From Melitaea cinxia (taxonomy: Eukaryota > Arthropoda > Insecta > Lepidoptera > Nymphalidae): a stretch of DNA of 64,000 nucleotides. The translations under genes were made by a program, and so were the position numbers. The DNA lies in the NCBI RefSeq assembly GCF_905220565.1, contig NC_059398.1:7091177-7155176 (forward strand). The letters are read 5' to 3'. Shown here in pieces: positions 58,370 through 64,000 of this stretch (position 1 is the stretch's first letter; each line of letters begins with the position of its first letter). The notes under the pieces were generated by a model. The model had not been told where the DNA came from. It ran no database searches and saw only the letters and a program-made list of their open reading frames with translations.

Positions 58370-59671
58370 TAAGACATTTTCAAAAATCATAAAATTACTA
58401 AATTAATCATTTAATTATGCAATGTATTATATTGTTTTCTAATCTTTGCGCGAATTTTACTCATTATAATGAAACAACTTTTTTGGATTCTATGGCGTAC
58501 ATTTTTACATACATTTTTAATAATACAACATTAAACTGTATATTTTGTTGAATTAAACAAAATAATCCTTTTATTTCAATACGAATTTTTGACATATGTA
58601 CAAGTACATAATAATAGCGAGCTTTTTACTATTGGACATCCTGACCCCCCAGTTAACCACAATGTGGCGCTACATTAAAGGTTAGGTGTCAATTTCATTT
58701 AAAGGTTGGTAAGAGCGGGTTTTACAGGCGTTTCGCCATCTGGCAGTGCCCTGACCTCAGTGGCTAATGTACACTCGTAATATGTACGTTTATTACGTGT
58801 AAGGGGTGTAAATGACTTGAAATATTAACTCTCTTGAGGTGAAAGCCAGCTTCTATTATATTGCGGACTTTAGTATTTACTCATGTATACTGTAATAGTT
58901 TATAGGATTTACGTTTTAAGGTATCGAATTGAGAAATTGAAAAAATAATTTATTTAAAGTCAATTTTAAATGTAAAAAACGGTTATTATTTATATTTTTT
59001 GTTTTAATTAAAAAAAAACTAAACCTAACTACATTGTAGACTTGTGCTTAGAGCTTAGATCCTATAAGACAATACTAATCGATGGCAAAGCTGTACTCCG
59101 ACAAAGTGTGCGACACTTTGGGTAAACTATGATCGTGCACATAGATTGTACCAGAGAATTTTGTGCTCATAATTAGTGCCAATTTATGGTTTGTTGAACA
59201 TTTAGTACGATCATAATGAACGCAGCCAAATAAATACTTTTAATTGTAAAAATTTTTGGTGAGAAATTTTTTTTTATATTAATCAAAAAATAATGATAGT
59301 CTTGTATCCAGTAAACGAGCATTTATAGGAAAACACATTCCAAAAATACACCTCAAATCTGCTTTCACTATGGTAAGAATGCTGTCAGACCCTTGCCCTA
59401 CATACATAGATATGAAAAAGTCACTAGATTCTACATTGCAACCCTCTCAAATTAGAACAGGTGTCTGTAAATGATAGATATTTTTCTTTCTCAGAGTTAA
59501 TTAAGAATTTATGGACAGAATAGAACACTTTTTAGCACCGTTAAAACTTTTTTGTTGTTTTTTAAAATAATTACATAATAAATTTAATAATTAGGTGAGT
59601 TGAAAACTAGAAATAGTAAAAGAATAAGTTCATTAGAGAATGAGTACAGTTATAATATATATTATAGTAAT
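58370..59671. other. AT-rich interval, unrecognised GC-richer patch
   Basis: 58640-58770 is GC-richer (ACAATGTGGCGCTACATTAA, GTTTCGCCATCTGGCAGTGC) with no long frame. Otherwise AT-rich. Confidence 0.35.
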
Positions 59672-59681
59672 AGTGTATATA

Positions 59682-60021
59682 CTGTGTGGCTACGGTACTA
59701 AAGAATATAGCCACCCCCTCTTCCCGTGGGTGTCGTAAGAGGCGACTAAGGGATAACACAGTTCCACAGCTAACACCTTGGAACTTAAAAAGCCGACCGG
59801 TGGCGGGATAACCATCCAAATGCTGGCTTTGAAATACACAGGCCGAAGACGGGCAGCAGCGTCTTCGGTGCGACAAACCCAGCCCTGCGGTCACCAACCC
59901 GCCTGCCCAGCGTGGTGACTATGGGCAAAACACATGAGTTCACGGGATTTTTTGGCGTAAACTTGTGGAGGCCTATGTCCAGCAGTGGACTGTATAGGCT
60001 GTAATGATGATAATGATGATG
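59682..60021 (+). mobile_element. Composite SINE-like element, full copy with target duplication
   Basis: 340 bp between direct repeats AGTGTATATA (59672-59681 and 60022-60031). It runs from CTGTGTGGCTACGGTACTAA through AGCCACCCCCTCTTCCCGTG to the GTCCAGCAGTGGACTGTATA..TGATGATGATG tail. It contains CCGAAGAC..GTCTTCGG, a perfect stem. No tRNA-type promoter boxes are obvious, so the 5' origin is unknown. Confidence 0.93.
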
Positions 60022-60216
60022 AGTGTATATATATGTAGGAAAGTATGTTTCTCACCTAAGATTTTGAGTTCGAACTAAAATAAATGTTCACAGACAATAA
60101 AAATAAATGGCTTAGAATCTATATGTTGATGGGATTTTAGAAAAAAATCTATCGATACAACTTATTTTTAATAAAATTGTATTGTCCTGTATTTCAACTA
60201 AAAATGTACGCATCGA

Positions 60217-60312
60217 TTAGTCGTCTAGGATCGGTTGTCCGCAATCCTCATCCAGCTACCACCAGTCGGCAGTCTTACGTAGATTGTCGGTCCAGCAGAC
60301 CGGAGGGCATCC
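60217..60312 (-). mobile_element. LINE 3' fragment
   Basis: Minus-strand match to the VGWMRIAED / WTDDLRKI part of the 44-kb LINE, diverged and cut at both ends. Confidence 0.7.
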
Positions 60313-60994
60313 AAGAAAAAAAAACAATAATCAATCGTCGTATGTATACACAATTATTTAATCAAAATACTGATATTTTATTTACAATGCAAAATCAACC
60401 AAATAAGAATTAACATATAATAAAATTAGTATACGAATAATTTCTGGGTGGAATGTTGGCAAAAATGTTAGCAGTACTCTTAATCTTAACTCCGACCTGT
60501 ATAAATAAATAACCAAAAAGTGTATAAAAAGGGGTATAATTATTAAATAAATATTTTAGCAATCGCGATTATTTTGACTCACATGGTTTGCATGCGATGT
60601 TTTACAGCCTATAAATACTAATACTTAATATAATTGTTTTTAAAACATTAATGTTAATATATTAAGCCAAACAACGCTTTGATTTTACAATTTTATTCCA
60701 TATAAGTTTAAAATAGAAGCTATTTAAATGATTTATAATGTTTGTATAACGAAGTATCAATTTCGGATTATATCGTGATCCAATGTGAATAACGTTGCGT
60801 TTGCATGTTTGTCGCTAAATCGCTTTAGCTCGCTTAGTTAAAAGCCAAACCAGTTGTGTAAACAGCGTATTATACCTTTAACTCTTTATACATATCATAC
60901 CTTTTTATGCAAAATATATTAAATAAATCGTTCCTAATAGCATGTATACTCGTAGAGTACCTTAATTATTAATAACAATTGACTATTATGTTTC

Positions 60995-61525
60995 ATCTAT
61001 ACAAATAAATAAAATTGGAGTGTCTGTTTGTAATATTAAAGCAACCATCACTTCAGCCTATGGCAGTCCACTGCTGGACATAGGCCTCCCCAAGTTCGCG
61101 CCAGACATCCCGGTTTTCCGCAATCCTCATCCAGCCTACACCAGCAATCTTACGTAGATCGTCGGTCCAACGGGCTGGAGGACGTCCCACACTGCGTTTG
61201 CCAAGACGCGGTCTCCAATCTAGGACCCGTCTACTATTAATTAAAACAACCGCTTTTTACTAAATGCATATAGATGTATACACGGTACATATACCAAAAT
61301 AACATTTTTTACAGTTTTTGTCTGTCTGTCAGTCTGTTCGTTCCGGATAATCTCTGAAACGGCTGGACCAATTTTGACGGAACTTTCACTGGCAGATAGC
61401 TGACGTAATAAGGAGTGACTTAGGCTACTTTTAGTTTAGAAATTTATTTATTTTACAAGTCTTCGAACTGAATAATAACTTTTTTGTTAAATTCCACGCG
61501 GACGAAGTCGCGGACACAGCTAGTT
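60995..61525 (-). repeat. 'CTAGCTGTGCCCGCGACTTCG' repeat family, copy 7, interrupted
   Basis: Tail at the left (ATCTATACAAATAAATAAAATTGGAGTG) and head at the right (GACGAAGTCGCGGACACAGCTAG). A LINE fragment splits it at 61047-61239. Confidence 0.92.
61047..61239 (-). mobile_element. LINE 3' fragment nested in copy 7, with target duplication
   Basis: 193 bp of LINE 3' end between ATTAAAGCAACC (61035-61046) and ATTAAAACAACC (61240-61251), a 12-bp target duplication with one mismatch. Removing the insert restores the repeat sequence seen in other copies. Confidence 0.93.
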
Positions 61526-62393
61526 TATTATAAGAAACGATCATGCGTGCATACTAGCATTACAATAATGTACTAACAAAAGCACTCTCTGTATTAATCC
61601 ATACAAAATGACTATCCCTTAAAAAGCACATTTGTACAGTGATAATATTACTTTGTCCTAATCATCGCATTCCTCACAAATCACCTCATATTTATACCAT
61701 TTATCTGCAACAAAAATATACCGCACTTTAGATTAAATCTCCTTCCTCCTTCTCACAAATACGTACGGTAACATTTTTAAGAAGCGGCAATTCTTTATCC
61801 AATGATATGAAGTAGGTATAGGTCAATTAAAAAGTAAATATTATTGAAACGTATGTAATTGAAGAGGTAATATAAATAAGTAAAGTCAATTATCACATAC
61901 GTCAAATAAAAAAATAATAATAATAATAAATGAAGTGGTATTCGAACATAATAAAATGTAATGTGTATTCATACAATACAAGTTAAAAAATTAAACTTGA
62001 CGGGATGAATAAAAACTATAATATTAATGAAAAATTTAATAAGAAATATGTAATCATAAATAAGTATAGGAAGGTGAAGTGACGTAGTGCGCGTCAAAAA
62101 GAAATATCTAAATAAATTCATTTTACTGTGAGATTTGAAAGTCTAAAGAAAGTTATAACTTGTGTAAGCATAAGTATTTCTGGAAATTTCAGCCATAGAT
62201 ATTCACCGTGCGTGCCATCGTGACATCTCGTATAGACGTAGATATGAAGCCCATACTAAAGAGGCAAGGTCGTCTCAGCCGCCTAAACGCTATCACAATC
62301 GATTTTTTGAGACACGCATCTAATTAGCCCAGACTTTAATATTATATATGTTGACTTGTAGACAAACTAACGAAACAATTATTATTTTTAATT
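61526..62393. other. AT-rich interval, no feature seen
   Basis: No gene or repeat copy I can support. Confidence 0.4.
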
Positions 62394-62448
62394 TTAAATA
62401 GATATATTTATGTATTTATAGAATAAATACATAAATATATCTATTTAA
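62394..62448. repeat. Perfect 26-bp palindrome with 3-nt spacer
   Basis: 62394-62419 and 62423-62448 are exact reverse complements (TTAAATAGATATATTTATG...), separated by AGA. Confidence 0.97.
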
Positions 62449-62460
62449 TGTATAAATTTT

Positions 62461-63020
62461 ATCCCACCAAAAACATTTTCATGTAAAATGTTGCCAAGAC
62501 GAGATCATATGGCTCGCACTGTCAAAAAGTTATCAGATCTCATGTAGAGCCAAGCTTCTAACTCTACACGTCCTAACTCTACAAGCCCTAACTTCATAAA
62601 CTCTACACCTTAGTCAAAATATGTGGCTTGGCCGTTTCGCTACTTTCACGTCGGCGTAAGGTGAAAAATTTATTCACTGTTTATTACTTTTCTGTTACAC
62701 AATAGTTCTATTAAAGAAAAAATAAAAAGAAGAAGAATAATTGATATACATATAATACAAATAAAAATAAAAAGAGACAATATATATATATATAAATGAC
62801 ACATGAAAGTCGTCATCTACAACATCGGCAGCCGGTAGTAACGAAACGGCCAAGCCACATATTTTGACTAAGGTGTAGAGTTTATGAAGTTAGGGCTTGT
62901 AGAGTTAGGACGTGTAGAGTTAGAAGCTTGGCTCTACATGAGATCTGATAACTTTTTGACAGTGCGAGCCATATGATCTCGTCTTGGCAACATTTTACAT
63001 GAAAATGTTTTTGGTGGGAT
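62461..63020. repeat. Near-perfect 184-bp inverted repeat (foldback/MITE-like)
   Basis: Left arm 62461-62644 and right arm 62837-63020 align without gaps; the only mismatch I find is 62640/62841. The arms start ATCCCACCAAAAACATTTTC and contain spaced AACTCTACA words. The 192-bp spacer is AT-rich and not coding. The form is that of a long-TIR MITE or foldback element; no clear target duplication is seen. If transcribed through, it would give a long hairpin RNA. Confidence 0.95.
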
Positions 63021-64000
63021 TTCACTTCTTTTTGTAAGTTGCTTATGACAATATTATAGCTGCATTTTACCTCCGACACATTTTATACCTTAAATATCAT
63101 CCAATCTTCACCATATTCGGTTTAAGCACGCTGTTTTTGATTTTATGTTGAACTGATATGCTAACGGACCTCCGGCAAAACTTAAATACCAAAATTACAC
63201 AATGTAAATTTTCGACCTAAACTAATAACCGATTTTTATTTTTTATGTATTTTATTATTATTATTTATAACAAGGAGTAACTAGGATTCCCTATATTAAT
63301 TTTCAGACCTCTAGCATCAAAATTTGCGGAAGTCTCATACAAACTTCCATCCCCTAGTTTAAGGGGTTGGGGGGTAAAAGTTCCAAGTTTTAGAATTTTT
63401 TTCTTGTTTGTGTACTAATACTAGCTTACATACCAAATTTCAGCTTTCTGGGACTTCAGGAAGTACTCTAAGAATTTTGATGATCATCAGTGAGTGACGA
63501 AATCGGGGTTTTTTAGATATCAATAAAATCTAAAGTATAAGAGCTATGTAATTGAAACTTTATATGTTTAATAAGTCCACTATTGATATTATATTCCGAG
63601 AATTTTGTTTATCTAGTATAATCCAAACCCAAGTTATGAGGGTTCAAAAAAACGACGAAGCACTTCGAGAAAAGATAGGTAGTGCTTTTCGTTTTTTTTT
63701 TTTTTTTTTTTGTCTCGTCTTGGCGGGGGCACTACCGTGCCCCCAGATACGCTAAAGAGGTTACTTACTTCTAGTTTTCGTGATATTTAAAATATTTCAA
63801 ATATTTTTAGCAATACATTCTAATGGTTGCAATGTGGAATGCTTCAAATTATTTCCGAGTTTTTCACGAAGATATAAAAAGTAGAGCTCGGAATATTTTC
63901 ACATTTTTAAGTAAAAAAATCTCATAATAAAAATTCTGTCATAAATCTAAGCAAACTTAAAAAAACAGCTAAAGAAGCTCTTTAATATAAAAGAACACTA
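63021..64000. other. Repeat-like AT-rich end of window
   Basis: 63265-63480 (AGACCTCTAGCATCAAAATT, CCCCTAGTTTAAGGGGTTGG) has the look of a dispersed lepidopteran repeat, though no second copy is present here. A T-run of about 22 lies at 63690-63712. A short hairpin GGGGGCAC TACC GTGCCCCC is at 63725-63744. No gene seen. Confidence 0.4.

Overview
The window looks like nuclear DNA of a lepidopteran insect (butterfly or moth). It is very AT-rich and littered with dispersed repeats of kinds common in Lepidoptera: tRNA-derived SINEs, 5'-truncated LINEs with a TGATGA-type 3' tail, 'ACTAGCTG...' repeats and small inverted-repeat elements. Its one convincing host gene has short exons bounded by GT-AG introns. 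No rRNA, genuine tRNA gene, CRISPR array or bacterial-type operon is visible. The species cannot be named from this sequence alone.

Host gene. A heparan sulfate glucosamine 3-O-sulfotransferase (Hs3st-A / 3-OST-1/5-like) lies on the minus strand, with its ATG at 28551 and stop at 21604. Seven coding exons (28451-28551, 28060-28228, 23669-23812, 23190-23405, 22576-22793, 22016-22173, 21604-21809) join with consistent phases into a 403-residue type II Golgi protein. The 4.2-kb intron 2 holds a SINE, a 74-bp tandem duplication and a dead pogo-type transposon. A CpG-rich patch at about 56.1-56.3 kb is a candidate promoter or distant first exon, possibly of this gene.

Mobile DNA. The best-preserved element is a 1.79-kb LINE insertion (43993-45781, minus strand) with a perfect 12-bp target-site duplication and an uninterrupted reverse-transcriptase frame. 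Many short 3' fragments of the same LINE are scattered through the window. Two SINE-type families, one tRNA-derived (seven copies) and one of unknown origin (about 330-340 bp when complete), end in nearly the same 40-50 bases as this LINE. This suggests both are mobilised by its enzyme. Several elements are nested and carry readable target-site duplications.

Less usual elements. At 6543-8971 there is a 2.43-kb DNA transposon with 12-bp inverted ends, a 4-bp AGTA target duplication, about ten copies of the 9-mer AATTACC(G/A)T near its ends, and a decayed basic-rich protein frame that I cannot assign to a named superfamily. At 62461-63020 a 184-bp inverted repeat is almost perfect (one mismatch, no gaps), with a separate perfect 26-bp palindrome 12 bp outside it. 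The rest is AT-rich intergenic or intronic sequence in which I see no genes.
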